A DNA stretch of 64,000 nt. Origin: Zea mays. Taxonomy: Eukaryota; Streptophyta; Magnoliopsida; Poales; Poaceae. This document shows, one piece after another, positions 35,128-46,535 of the stretch (position 1 is its first letter; each line of letters starts with the position of its first letter). Both the position numbers and the translations under genes were made by a program. The DNA is taken from NCBI RefSeq assembly GCF_902167145.1, contig NW_023366871.1:62001-126000 (forward strand), given 5' to 3'. The notes under the pieces were generated by a model. That model was not told where the DNA came from and did not search any database. It saw only the letters and a program-made list of their open reading frames with translations.

Positions 35128-37166
35128 TGGGCATGTTCGTTGTGAAAAATGAAGAAATGATTCCGGTGGCGAAAACTCATGCTTTGTATGCACCCCGACA
35201 CCCGTTTTCGGAATGGGTGACGTGCCGCAACGAAATTGCGCGAAACCACCCCAAACATGAGTTTTGGACCTAAAGTAGGGGATTGGGCATGTTCATTGCG
35301 AAAAACGAAGAAATGGTTCCAGTGGCGAAAACTCGTGCTTTGTATGCACCCCGACACCCGTTTTCGGAATGGGTGACGTGCTGCAACGAAATTGTGCGAA
35401 ACCACCCCAAACATGAGTTTTTGACCTAAAGTAGTGGATTGGGCATGTTCGTTGCGAAAAACGAAGAAATAGTTCCGGTGGCAAAAACTCGTGCTTTGTA
35501 TGCACCCCAACACCCGTTTTCGGAATGGGTGACGTGCGGCAACGAAATTGCGCGAAACCACCCCAAACATGAGTTTTTACCTAAAGTAGAGGATTGGGCA
35601 TGTTCGTTGAGAAAAACGAAGAAATGGTTCCGGTGGCGAAAACTCATGCTTTGTATGCACCCCGACACCCGTTTTCGAAATGAGTGACGTGCGGCAACGA
35701 AATTGCGTGAAACCACCCCAAACATGAGTTTTGGACTTAAAGTAGTGGATTGGGCATGTTTGTTGCGAAAAACGAAGAAATGGTTCCAGTGGCAAAAACT
35801 CATGCTTTGTAAGCACCCCGACACTCGTTTTCGCAATGGGTGACGTGCGGCAAAGAAATTGAGCGAAACCACCCCAAACATGAGTTTTGGACCTAAAGTA
35901 GTGCTTTGGGCATGTTCGTTGCGAAAAACGAAGAAATGGTTCCGGTGGCAAAAACTCGTGCTTTGTATGCACCCCGACACCCGTTTTCAGAATGGGTGAC
36001 GTGCGGCAACGAAATTGCGCGAAACCACCCCAAACATGAGTTTTGGACCTAAAGTAGTGGATTGGACATGTTCGTTGCGCAAAGCGAAGAAATGGTTCCG
36101 GTGGCGAAAAGTCGTGCTTTGTATGCACCCCGACACCCGTTTTCGGAATGGGTGACATGTGGCAACGAAACTGCGCGAAACCACCCCAAACATGAGTTTT
36201 GGACCTAAAGTAGTGGATTGGGCATGTTCGTTGTGAAAAACGAAGAAATGGTTCCGGTGGCGAAAACTCATGCTTTGTATGCACCCCGACACCCGTTTCC
36301 GGAATGGGTGACGTGCGGCAACGGAATTTCGCAAAACCACCCCAAACATGAGTTTTGGAACTAAAGTAGTGGATTGGGCATGTTTGTTGCGAAAAACGAA
36401 TAAATGGTTCCGGTGGCAAAAACTCGTGCTTTGTATGCACCCCGACACCCGTTTTCGGAATGGGTGACGTGCGACAACGAAATTGCGCAAAACCACCGCA
36501 AACATGAGTTTTGGTCCTAAAGTAGTGGATTGGGCATGTTCGTCGCGTAAAACGAAGAAATCGTTCCGGTGGCGAAAACTCGTGCTTTGTATGCACCCCG
36601 ACACCCATTTTCGGAATGGGTGACATGCGGCAACGAAATTGCGTGAAACCACCCCGAACATGAGTTTTGGATCTAAACTCGTGGATTGGGCATGTTCGTT
36701 GTGAAAAATGAAGAAATGATTCCGGTGGCGAAAACTCATGCTTTGTATGCACCCCGACACCCGTTTTCGGAATGGGTGACGTGCGGCAACGAAATTGCGT
36801 GAAACCACCCCAAACATGAGTTTTGGACCTAAAGTAGGGGATTGGGCATGTTCATTGCGAAAAACGAAGAAATGGTTCCGGTGGCGAAAACTCGTGCTTT
36901 GTATGCACCCCGACACCCGTTTTCGGAATGGGTGACGTGCTGCAACGAAATTGTGTGAAACCACCCCAAACATGAGTTTTTGACCTAAAGTAGTGGATTG
37001 GGCATGTTCGTTGCGAAAAACGAAGAAATAGTTCCGATGGCAAAAACTCGTGCTTTGTATGCACCCCAACACCCGTTTTCGGAATGGGTGACGTGTGGCA
37101 ACGAAATTGCGCGAAACCACCCCAAACATGAGTTTTTACCTAAAGTAGAGGATTGGGCATGTTCGT
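35128..37166 (+). repeat. CentC satellite array 3
   Basis: 2.04 kb, about 13 monomers, same orientation as the others. This is the second copy of 31904-33942 at offset 3,224. It ends at the next CRM1 LTR start. Confidence 0.95.
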
Positions 37167-37410
37167 TGATGAGGACATCAACACCAACACGAGCACATCT
37201 ACACCAGCAGCACCTTCTCCAGCCCAGGCACCATATTCCCCAGTCCAGGCGCCACCCCTTCCACCTGGGCCAGTGACTCGGGCCCGTGCAAGAGAATTGA
37301 ACTACATCATGTTGTTAAAGAACGAAGGCCCGGAAGAATAGACGACCAGCCCAATTGCGGCCCATAATGGACGACCTAGGGTTGGCCGTCCCTAGGGGCT
37401 GCGCCCCTCT
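37167..37410 (+). mobile_element. CRM1 LTR fragment B, start of LTR only
   Basis: Matches the first ~245 bp of fragment A's LTR (same CR-motif coding segment), at offset 3,224. It then breaks after GCGCCCCTCT and joins an inverted CRM1 fragment through a short templated insertion. The rest of this element is missing. Confidence 0.82.
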
Positions 37411-37423
37411 CTGATGCGAGATG
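37411..37423. other. Templated filler at an inverted CRM1-CRM1 junction
   Basis: CTGATGCGAGAT at 37411-37422 is an exact copy of 37486-37497, about 75 bp into the inverted partner. It sits between the plus-strand LTR fragment and the minus-strand one. Such fillers are a signature of polymerase-assisted end joining. Confidence 0.65.
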
Positions 37424-38727
37424 GACGAGCAAGCCCGAGGCGCCAATGCAATCGCTGAACCAACTCCCTGTGGTTACCGACCTTGCTGATGCGAGATCGG
37501 CCTGATCACGAAGATCGTTTCCTGTGCGCAATCGAAGAACGAACAAGAAAAAGATGCGAGCAATCTAATCTATTACTCGAGGGTGGAGTTCTGAATACAC
37601 GAAGACAGCGCAGATTTGCGCGTGTTCGAGAGTAGCTAAGGCTAACGTAAAACAAAACTCGAAAATAAAGGAGGCGCAGCTCCTGGATAAGATCTCTGGC
37701 GGCCAACCCTAGGTCGTCCACTATGGGCCGCAGTTGGGCTGGTCGTCTATTCTTCTGGGCCCTCATTCTTCAGTAGCATGACGAAGTTAAGATCTCTGGC
37801 ACGGGCCCGAGTGATTGGCCCAGCTAATGAAGGAAGTGGCGCTTGATGTGGAGGTGCTGCTGGTGTAGTCGTACTCATAGTGATGTCCTCATCATCCTCC
37901 CCTTCTTGAAGTGAAGTCGTCCTCGATGACAACTCCTCATCCTCGGCCATATATGGTTTCAAATCTGCAACATTAAAACTAGTGGAAACACCAAATTCCG
38001 CAGGCAGGTCAAGGATATAAGCATTATCATTAATCTTTGTTAGCACCTTAAAAGGACCAGCAGCACGAGGCATTAGTTTAGAACGGCGCAAAGTAGGAAA
38101 CCGATCCTTTCTCAAGTGCAACCAAACCATATCATCTGGCTCAAAAGTAACATGTTTTCTTCCTTTACTACCAGCAACCTGATTTTTTGCATTAGTAGCA
38201 GCAATGTTCTGTTTCGTTTGTTCATGTATGGTAATCATTTGTTCAACATGTGCAGCAGCATCTACATGTGGGGCGTTCGCAGCATTAAGTGAAATCAAAT
38301 TAATAGGTGCCCTAGGGATGTAACCATAAACAATCTGGAAAAGGCACATCTTTGTAGAAGAATGCGTGGCATGATTGTAAGCAAATTCAACATGAGGCAA
38401 GCAATCCTCCCAACGTCTCAAATTCTTGTCTAAAACAGCCCTAAGCATGGTAGATAAAGTTTTATTTACTACCTCAGTTTGTCCATCAGTCTGAGGGTGA
38501 CAAGTAGTGCTAAACAACAATTTAGTTCCCAATTTATTCCAAAGAGATCTCCAAAAATGGCTTAGAAACTTAGCATCGCGATCAGAGACTATTGTTTTTG
38601 GAATACCATGTAAACGAATAATTTCTCTAAAGAACAATTCAGCAACAATGCTAGCATCATCAGTTTTATGACAAGGTATAAAGTGAGCAATTTTAGAGAA
38701 TCTATCAACAACCACAAAAATACTATC
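37424..38727 (-). mobile_element. CRM1 fragment C: partial 3' LTR plus integrase end of pol
   Basis: Minus-strand CRM1 with the truncated 3' LTR at 37424-37894 (missing about the last 85 bp of the element), PPT at 37895-37908 and the C-terminal third of Pol. It is cut at 38725-38728, where pol meets CentC with a 3-bp CCC overlap. A second small rearrangement in the LTR replaces about 25 bp after 37688 with TAAGATCTCTGGC, an exact copy of 37788-37800. Confidence 0.82.
37747..38727 (-). pseudogene. CRM1 integrase core and CR-motif remnant
   Basis: The frame encodes [19 protein letters not shown], then [14 protein letters not shown] (second catalytic Asp), [12 protein letters not shown] (catalytic Glu), the integrase C-terminal region and the CR motif [16 protein letters not shown]. 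It ends KNEGPEE-stop at 37747. The first catalytic Asp and all upstream domains are missing. By chance the frame stays open into antisense CentC up to 40026, giving a 759-codon chimera that I do not regard as a gene. Confidence 0.8.
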
Positions 38728-40249
38728 CCATTTTCGGAATGGGTGACGTGCGGCAACGAAATCGCGCAAAACCACCACAAACATGAGTTTTGGACCTAAA
38801 GTAGTGGATTGGGCATGTTCGTCGCGCAAAACGAAGAAATCGTTCCGGTGGAGAAAACTCGTGCTTTGTATGCACCCCGACACCCATTTTCGGAATGGGT
38901 GATGTGCGGCAACGAAATTGCGCGAAACCACCCCAAACATGAGTTTTGGATCTAAACTAGTGGATTGGGCATGTTCGTTGTGAAAAATGAAGAAATGATT
39001 CCGGTGGCGAAAACTCATGTTTTGTATGCACACCGACACCCGTTTTCGGAATGGGTGACGTGCGGCAACGAAATTGCGCGAAACCACCCGAAACATGAGT
39101 TTTGGACCTAAAGTAGGGGATTGGGCATGTTCATTGTGAAAAACGAAGAAATGGTTCCGGTTGCGAAAACTCGTGCTTTGTATGCACCCCGACACCCGTT
39201 TTCGAAATGGGTGACGTGAGGCAACGAAATTGCGTGAAACCACCCCAAACATGAGTTTTGGACCTAAAGTAGTGGATTGGGCATGTTTGTTGCGAAAAAC
39301 GAAGAAATGGTTCCGGTGGCAAAAACTCATGCTTTGTATGCACCCCGACACCCGTTTTCGGAATGGGTGACGTGCGGCAAAGAAATTGAGCGAAACCACC
39401 CCAAACATGAGTTTTGGACCTAAAGTAGTGGATTGGGCATGTTCGTTGCAAAAAACGAAGAAATGGTTTCGGTGGCAAAAACTCTTGCTTTGTATGCACC
39501 CGACACCTGTTTTCGGAATGGGTGACGTGAGGCAACGAAATTGCGGGAAACCACCCCAAACATGAGTTCTGGACCTAAAGTAGTGGATTGGACATGTTCG
39601 TTGCGCAAAGCGAAGAAATGGTTCCGGTGGCGAAAAGTCGTGCTTTGTATGCACCCCGACACCCGTTTTCGGAATGGGTGACGTGTGGCAACGAAACTGC
39701 GCGAAACCACCCCAAACATGAGTTTTGGACCTAAAGTAGTGGATTGGGCATGTTCGTTGTGAAAAACGAAGAAATGGTTCCGGTGGCGAAAACTCATGCT
39801 TTGTATGCACCCCGACACCCGTTTTTTGAATGGGTGACGTGCAGCAACGAAATTTCGCAAAACCACCCCAAACATGAGTTTTGGACCTAAAGTAGTGGAT
39901 TGGGCATGTTCGTTGCGAAAAACGAAGAAATGGTTCCGGTGCCAAAAACTCTTGATTTGTATGCACCCGACACCCGTTTTCGGAATGGGTGACGTGCGGC
40001 AACGAAATTGCGGGAAACCACCCCAAACATGAGTTTTGGACCTAAAGTAGGGGGCATTGGGCATGTTCATTGCGAAAAACGAAAAAATGGTTCCGGTGGC
40101 GAAAAATCGTGCTTTGTATGCACCCCGACACCCATTTTCGAAATGGGTGACGTGCGGCAACGAAATTGCGCGAAACCACCCAAACATGAGTTTTGGACCT
40201 AAAGTAGTGGATTGGGCATGTTCGTTGCAAAAAACGACGAAATGGTTCC
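38728..40249 (+). repeat. CentC satellite array 4
   Basis: 1.52 kb, about 9.8 monomers. It starts mid-monomer at ATTTTCGGAATGG and ends at AATGGTTCC, whose last five bases are the left TSD of the CRM1 complex. It continues as array 5 at 60977. Confidence 0.95.
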
Positions 40250-40823
40250 TGATGTAGCTGAGGTGCCCGATCTTTCGGCGAGTAGAGATAATTCCGATTT
40301 GGCGAAAGATGACCCTTGCGATCCGACTATGACGAGCAAGCCCGAGGCGCCAATGCAATCGCTGAACCAACTCCCTGTGGTTACCGACCTTGCTGATGCG
40401 AGATCAGCCTGATCACGAAGATCGTTTCCTGTGCGCAATCGAAGAACGAACAAGAAAAAGATGCGAGCAATCTAATCTATTACTCGAGGGTGGAGTTCTG
40501 AATACACGAAGACAGCGCAGATTTGCGCGTGTTCGAGAGTAGCTAAGGCTAACGTAAAACAAAACTCGAAAATAAAGGAGGCGCAGCTCCTGCATAAATA
40601 GAGGGGGCGTAGCCCCTAGGGCGGCCAACCCTAGGTCGTCCACTATGGCCTATGGGTCGCAGTTGGGCTGGTCGTCTATTCTTCTGGGCCCTCATTCTTC
40701 AGTAGCATGACGAAGTTAAGATCTCTGGCACGGGCCCGAGTGATTGGCCCAGCTAATGAAGGAAGTGGCGCTTGATGTGGAGGTGCTGCTGGTGTAGTCG
40801 TACTCATAGTGATGTCCTCATCA
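40250..40823 (-). repeat. Hybrid CRM1 3' LTR (O/N recombinant)
   Basis: 574 bp. The left part shares O-type variants with 60411-60976 (AAGAAAAAGATG, ACTCGAAAATAAAGG, CTCCTGCATAAATAG, GCGTAGCCCC). The right part agrees with N's 5' LTR (GACGAAGTTAAGATCTCTGG, GGGCCCGAGTG) where O's 5' LTR differs. The switch lies at about 40630-40710. The left flank carries O's TSD. Confidence 0.72.
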
Positions 40824-43800
40824 TCCTCCCCTTCTTGAAGTGAAGTCGTCCTCGACGACAACTCCTCATCCTCGGCCATATATGGTTTCAAATCTGCAAC
40901 ATTAAAACTAGTGGAAACACCAAATTCCGCAGGCAGGTCAAGGATATAAGCATTATCATTAATCTTTGTTAGCACCTTAGAAGGACCAGCAGCACGAGGC
41001 ATTAATTTAGAACGGCGCAAAGTAGGAAACCGATCCTTTCTCAAGTGCAACCAAACCATATCATCTGGCTCAAAAGTAACATGTTTTCTTCCTTTACTAC
41101 CAGCAACCTGATATTTTGCATTAGTAGCAGCAATGTTCTGTTTCGTTTGTTCATGTATGGTAATCATTTGTTCAACATGTGCAGCAGCATCTACATGTGG
41201 GGCGTTCGCAGCATTAAGTGAAATCAAATCAATAGGTGCCCTAGGGATGTAACCATAAACAATCTGGAAAGGGCACATCTTTGTAGACGAATGCGTGGCA
41301 TGATTGTAAGCAAATTCAACATGAGGCAAGCAATCCTCCCAACGTCTCAAATTCTTGTCTAAAACAGCCCTAAGCATGGTAGATAAAGTTCTATTTACTA
41401 CCTCAGTTTGTCCATCAGTCTGAGGGTGACAAGTAGTGCTAAACAACAATTTAGTTCCCAATTTATTCCAAAGAGATCTCCAAAAATGGCTTAGAAACTT
41501 AGCATCGCGATCAGAGACTATTGTTTTTGGAATACCATGTAAACGAATAATTTCTCTAAAGAACAATTCAGCAACAATGCTAGCATCATCAGTTTTATGA
41601 CAAGGTATAAAGTGAGCCATTTTAGAGAATCTATCAACAACCACAAAATACTATCCCTCCCCTTCTTAGTTCTAGGCAAGCCCAAAACAAAGTCCATAGA
41701 GATATCAAGCCAAGGAGAAGAAGGGACAGGCAAAGGCATATACAAACCATGGTTGTTCAACCGTGACTTAGCTTTCTGACAAGTAGTGCAGCGTGCAACA
41801 AGGCGCTCAACATCAGCGCGCATCCGAGGCCAAAAGAAGTGGGCAGCCAACACCTCATGCGTTTTGTAGACGCCAAAATGCCCCATGAGACCACCTCCAT
41901 GCGCCTCCTGTAACAACAAAAGAAGAACCGAACTAGCTAGAACACACAGCTTGTTAGCGCGAAACAGGAACCCATCCTGTATGTGAAATTTGCCCCATGG
42001 TATCCCATTAATACAATGGCCGAAAGCATCTTTAAAATCAGCATCGTCAACATATTGATCCTTCACAGTGTCCAAACCAAAGATTTTAAAATCTAATTGT
42101 GACAGCATGGTATAGCGACGAGACAAAGCATCAGCAATAACATTGTCCTTCCCGTTCTTGTGTTTAATAATGTAAGGAAAGGACTCAATGAATTCGACCC
42201 ATTTAGCATGACGACGGTTCAGATTTGTTTGGGTACGAATATGTTTTAAAGCCTCATGATCAGAATGAATTATGAACTCACGATGCCAAAGATAGTGCTG
42301 CTATGTATGCAAAGTGCGCACTAAAGCGTAAAGCTCCTTATCATAAGTAGAATATTTCAGACTAGCACCGCTTAATTTTTCACTAAAATAAGCAACTGGT
42401 TTTCCTTCTTGTAACAAAACAGCACCTAGCCCAATACCGCTAGCATCGCATTCAAGCTCAAAAACTTTATTAAAATCAGGCAATTGCAAGAGGGGAGCTT
42501 GGGTTAACTTATCTTTCAAAGTGCTGAACGCTACCTCCTGCGAATCACTCCAAGCAAACGGCACATCTTTCTTTGTAAGCTCATGTAGAGGCGCTGCAAT
42601 GGAGCTAAAATCACGAACAAATCTGCGGTAGAAACCGGCAAGTCCAAGAAAGCTCCGAATTTGTGTGACCGTCGTTGGTGTAGGCCACTCCCGAATGGCA
42701 GCAATCTTGCTGCTATCCACCTCAATGCCCTGCGGAGTAACCACATAACCAAGAAACGAGACACGTTGCGTGCAAAATGTGCACTTTTCCATGTTACCAA
42801 ACAAGCGAGCAGCACGCAAAGCATCAAAAACAGCACGCAAATGTTCTAAATGCTCCTCTATAGACTTGCTGTAAATAAGGATATCATCGAAATAAACAAC
42901 AACAAACAAACCTATGAAGGCCCGTAGAACTTCGTTCATTAAACGCATAAAGGTGCTGGGAGCATTAGTCAATCCAAATGGCATAACCAACCATTCATAT
43001 AAACCAAATTTCGTTTTAAAAGCCGTTTTTCATTCATCACCGAGTTTCATTCTAATCTGATGGTAACCGCTACGCAAATCAACCTTAGAGAAAATAACGG
43101 CACCACTAAGCTCATCTAGCATATCATCAAGGCGTGGAATAGGATATCGATAACGAACTGTGATGTTATTAATAGCACGACAATCTACACACATACGCCA
43201 TGACCCATCTTTCTTTGGAACGAGTAAAACAGGAACCGAGCAAGGGCTAAGAGGCTCACGAATGTAACCCTTATCAAGCAGCGTCTGCACCTGGCGCTGG
43301 ATCTCCTTCGTCTCATCTGGATTTGTACGGTACGGGGCGCGGTTCGGAAGAGAAGCGCCGGGGATGAGATCGATCTGATGCTCAATGCCACGGAGGGGAG
43401 GAAGACCCGGTGGTAAGTCCGTAGGATAAACATCAGCATACTCCTGCAAAAGGTTAACAACAGCAGGGGGTATATCCAAAGACGGTGCATCATCAAGCGG
43501 AACAAGCATTCGCGAGCATACAAGTGCATAACAGGGCATATGAGCTTCATGGAGATCATCAAAATCAGCACGTGTAGCAAGTAAAACAGGAGAGTGCAAC
43601 TTGATTTCAGATTTAATAGGTGCGGCTGATGTCGATTTGACTTGTTGTGCAGTTTTAGCAGCCCTAGTAAGATCATCTTTCAAAATTTGGTCAGGGGTCA
43701 TTGGATGTATAATTATTTTCTGGCCTTTAAACATGAAAGAATAATGATTTGAACGACCATCAGTATCATATTGCCAAGGTTAAACTATCAGTATCATATT

Positions 43801-45324
43801 GCCAAGGTCGACCTAATAACAAAGAGCATGCTTCCATAGGAATGACATCGCAATCAGCATAATCAGAATAAGAACCCAGCGAAAAGGGGACACGTACCGA
43901 ACGTGTTACCTTTATTTTACCACCATCATTAAGCCATTGAATGTGATACGGATGTGGATGTGTGCGAGTGGGCAAGGATAATTTCTCTACCAACGCTGTA
44001 CTTGCCAAATTGTTGCAGCTGCCACTATCGATGATGATGCGAATCGACCGTTCGTGCACGACGCCCTTGGTATGGAATAGAGTGTGTCGCTGATTTTTTT
44101 CGGCCTGGGCAACCTGTGTGCTGAGAACACGCTGCACAACAAGACTCTCATACCTATCGGCGTCGATGGGATCAACGTGGACTTCCTCATTTTCTGCATG
44201 GTTAGTGGCAATCATAGCATGACTAGTTTCCTCAGAATCACTGGCTGAAGAGTACTCACCATTGTCACGTATAAGCAAGGTACGCTTGTTTGGGCAGTCC
44301 CGAATCATGTGCCCAAACCCTCTGCAACGATGCACTGAATATCTCGTGTACGTCCTGTGGAAGAAGCGGCGCCTTTGGCAGGGGGCGCCACTGGCTTGGT
44401 CGTCCCTGTGCGCGATGTAGTGCTAGGCGTAGGAGGTGCAGGGCTGGAAGGAGTTGAGCTGTGTGTTGGACCCCGGCCTGCAAAAGAGTTAGTATATGTC
44501 TTTGATCGTCGTCCCTGCACTTCACGTTCAGCTTTGCAAGCATATTCAAACAATGTGGTTATATCAAAATAATCCTTATAATCAAGTATATATTGAATTT
44601 CCCTGTTCAAACCACCACGAAAACGCGCCATAGCAGCGTCATCCGACTCAACCAAACCACAACGAAGCATACCCTTTTGCAACTCCTGGTAATATTCCTC
44701 AACAGATTGTGAACCTTGTTGAAAACACTGCATTTTGTTAAGCAAATCACGAGCATAATAGGAAGGAACAAATCTGTGGCGCATGGCAGTTTTTAATTGG
44801 GTCCAAGTAATGACACTGTTAATGGGAAGTTTTTGTTTATACTTACGCCACCAAATTAAAGCAAAATCAGTAAATTCACTAATGGCAGCCTTCACTTGGC
44901 TATTAGCAGGAATATCATGGCATGAAAATTTCTGTTCTACCTCTAATTCCCAATCAAGATATGCAGCAGGATCATATTTACCATTAAAAGATGGAATTTT
45001 AAATTTAATCTTAGAAAATAAGTCATTAGGTGGATGACGAACCACACGACGTGCACGACCACGACGATCTCCATCGTCCTGCTCAGTGTCACCACCGTAT
45101 TCCTGCTCCATCTTTGTGGTCAATGCATCAAGGCGTGCCAGGATGGTGTCGAGTGTGGTGCGAGTCGCCGTTTGAGCAAGGTCAAGTTGGTTGAAACGCT
45201 CGGTCGTCGAAGTGATCGTTGAATCAAGCCGTTCATGCATCGTCCTAATGTCAGCAGCAAGTCCATCAACTTGTCCCCTTACTTCCTGCAACTGGGCATC
45301 CACCATGTCGTGTGCTCCTGCCAT
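40676..45324 (-). pseudogene. CRM1 (N) gag-pol, multiply disabled
   Basis: Starts at MAGAHDMVDAQ (ATG at 45324) and ends KNEGPEE-stop at 40676. Gag domain at 45.2-44.4 kb; zinc knuckle near 44.33 kb; protease [12 protein letters not shown] near 44.03 kb; RT GYHQIRM near 43.05 kb and YFDDILIYS near 42.89 kb; RNase H ECDASGIG near 42.44 kb; integrase HHCC near 41.9-41.8 kb; DDE and CR motif 41.65-40.7 kb. Lesions seen: a 1-bp loss at the first zinc-knuckle codon (about 44331), a 28-bp partial tandem repeat (43759-43808), TGG to TGA at 43030-43032, TGG to TAG at 42301-42303 and a 1-bp loss in an A-run (about 41645). It cannot move autonomously. Confidence 0.85.
40824..40838 (-). other. CRM1 (N) polypurine tract
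   Basis: Element-sense TCAAGAAGGGGAGGA directly before the 3' LTR, like the CRM2 PPT. Confidence 0.7.
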
Positions 45325-46535
45325 AGTTAGCGCAAACACCAAAAGGAGAAAAACCAACGACAAAAACAGGGGTGTACTGCTCACAAGGCGCTCACACTAG
45401 TGTTGTTATCAAGTTCTTATCTGTTCTTACCAAGCCACAGTGGTGAACTGCAATCAACAGGTGGAACCGGTGAAAGATTGGATGAGCGATTGCGTGGAGA
45501 AACAGAAACCTGCTCGTCGTAGAAATATGTGGAGTTGTGGGTAGGCTGCACTCAAGTCAAGGATTAGCACGATCAAACAATAATGCAAAGTTGAATTATA
45601 GTGCAAAACACGAAACTATATTGCTGGCCACAGGTGCAAAGGATGGATGGAACTAGCAGAATGGCAGTACCGTAAATATTGTACTAGTGATGCCAAAAAG
45701 GCACTAGTAGAAATCACAGGTGATTTTGTTTTTCTTTTTTGTATGATTTTTTTGATATTTTTCTCAGCACAAGAAGCAACAAGATAGGAACTACACGAAG
45801 TTTCACCTAAAACAGATATCAGATGTGGTCTATAGAAAATCAGGAAGTTCTCTGAAAAGCGTGCGAGAACTTTGACGAATTTTTTTCTTTATTTTCCTGA
45901 ATTTTTTTGACAATTTTGTCGAAACCAAACAGACCGAAGGTGAGTTTGGCCGGCCTCAGAATGGTGTCAACAAGCTCCTGTAAAAATTTCAGATTTTTTT
46001 GGACACCCGAGCGAAAAGTTATGCCCGGTTTACGGAAGGTACCTCAAGTTATGTTTTAAAAACGACCGAGATGAAACACTTTCTCCTTCGTTTTCTTTTT
46101 TTTTGTTTCTGTTTTTTTTATGTAACCGAAGGAGACAAACAAGGAAGCGGTCGTTGACTCGGTTTGTTTTTTCTGTTTTTTTTCGTAACCGAAGGAGAAA
46201 ATCAAGGAAACGGCCGTTGACTCGGTTTGTTTTTTTCTGTTTTTTTTTGACGTAACCGAAGGAGAAAAACAAGGAAACAATGTTGACTCGATTTGTGGCG
46301 TGATCAAACGGGAGATGGTGGCGGCGCTAGGGTTTGAATGGTGTAAGAACACAATGCAACCAGCAACAAATGACGCGAAAGCACACAAATTCAACAATGC
46401 AGATTATTGAAAGAAAGTGCGAGGCTCAAAAGGTGCTGGGATAAGATCTAACCTGAATTTTTATGTGGTTTTGTGGACTGTAGGAAAAAAAACGCTCGAT
46501 AAACTCACCGATCAACCTGGAAATCTGATACCAAT
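45325..46535 (-). other. CRM1 (N) 5' leader
   Basis: About 1.2 kb without a coding frame of note. It includes the triple 64-bp repeat (about 46085-46285 on the plus strand) and a PBS at 46521-46535 (element-sense ATTGGTATCAGATTT). Confidence 0.72.

Noticed and set aside
6148..40249. CRISPR-like array
   Set aside because: Repeats are contiguous 156-bp monomers with no unique spacers, and the DNA is clearly from a plant.
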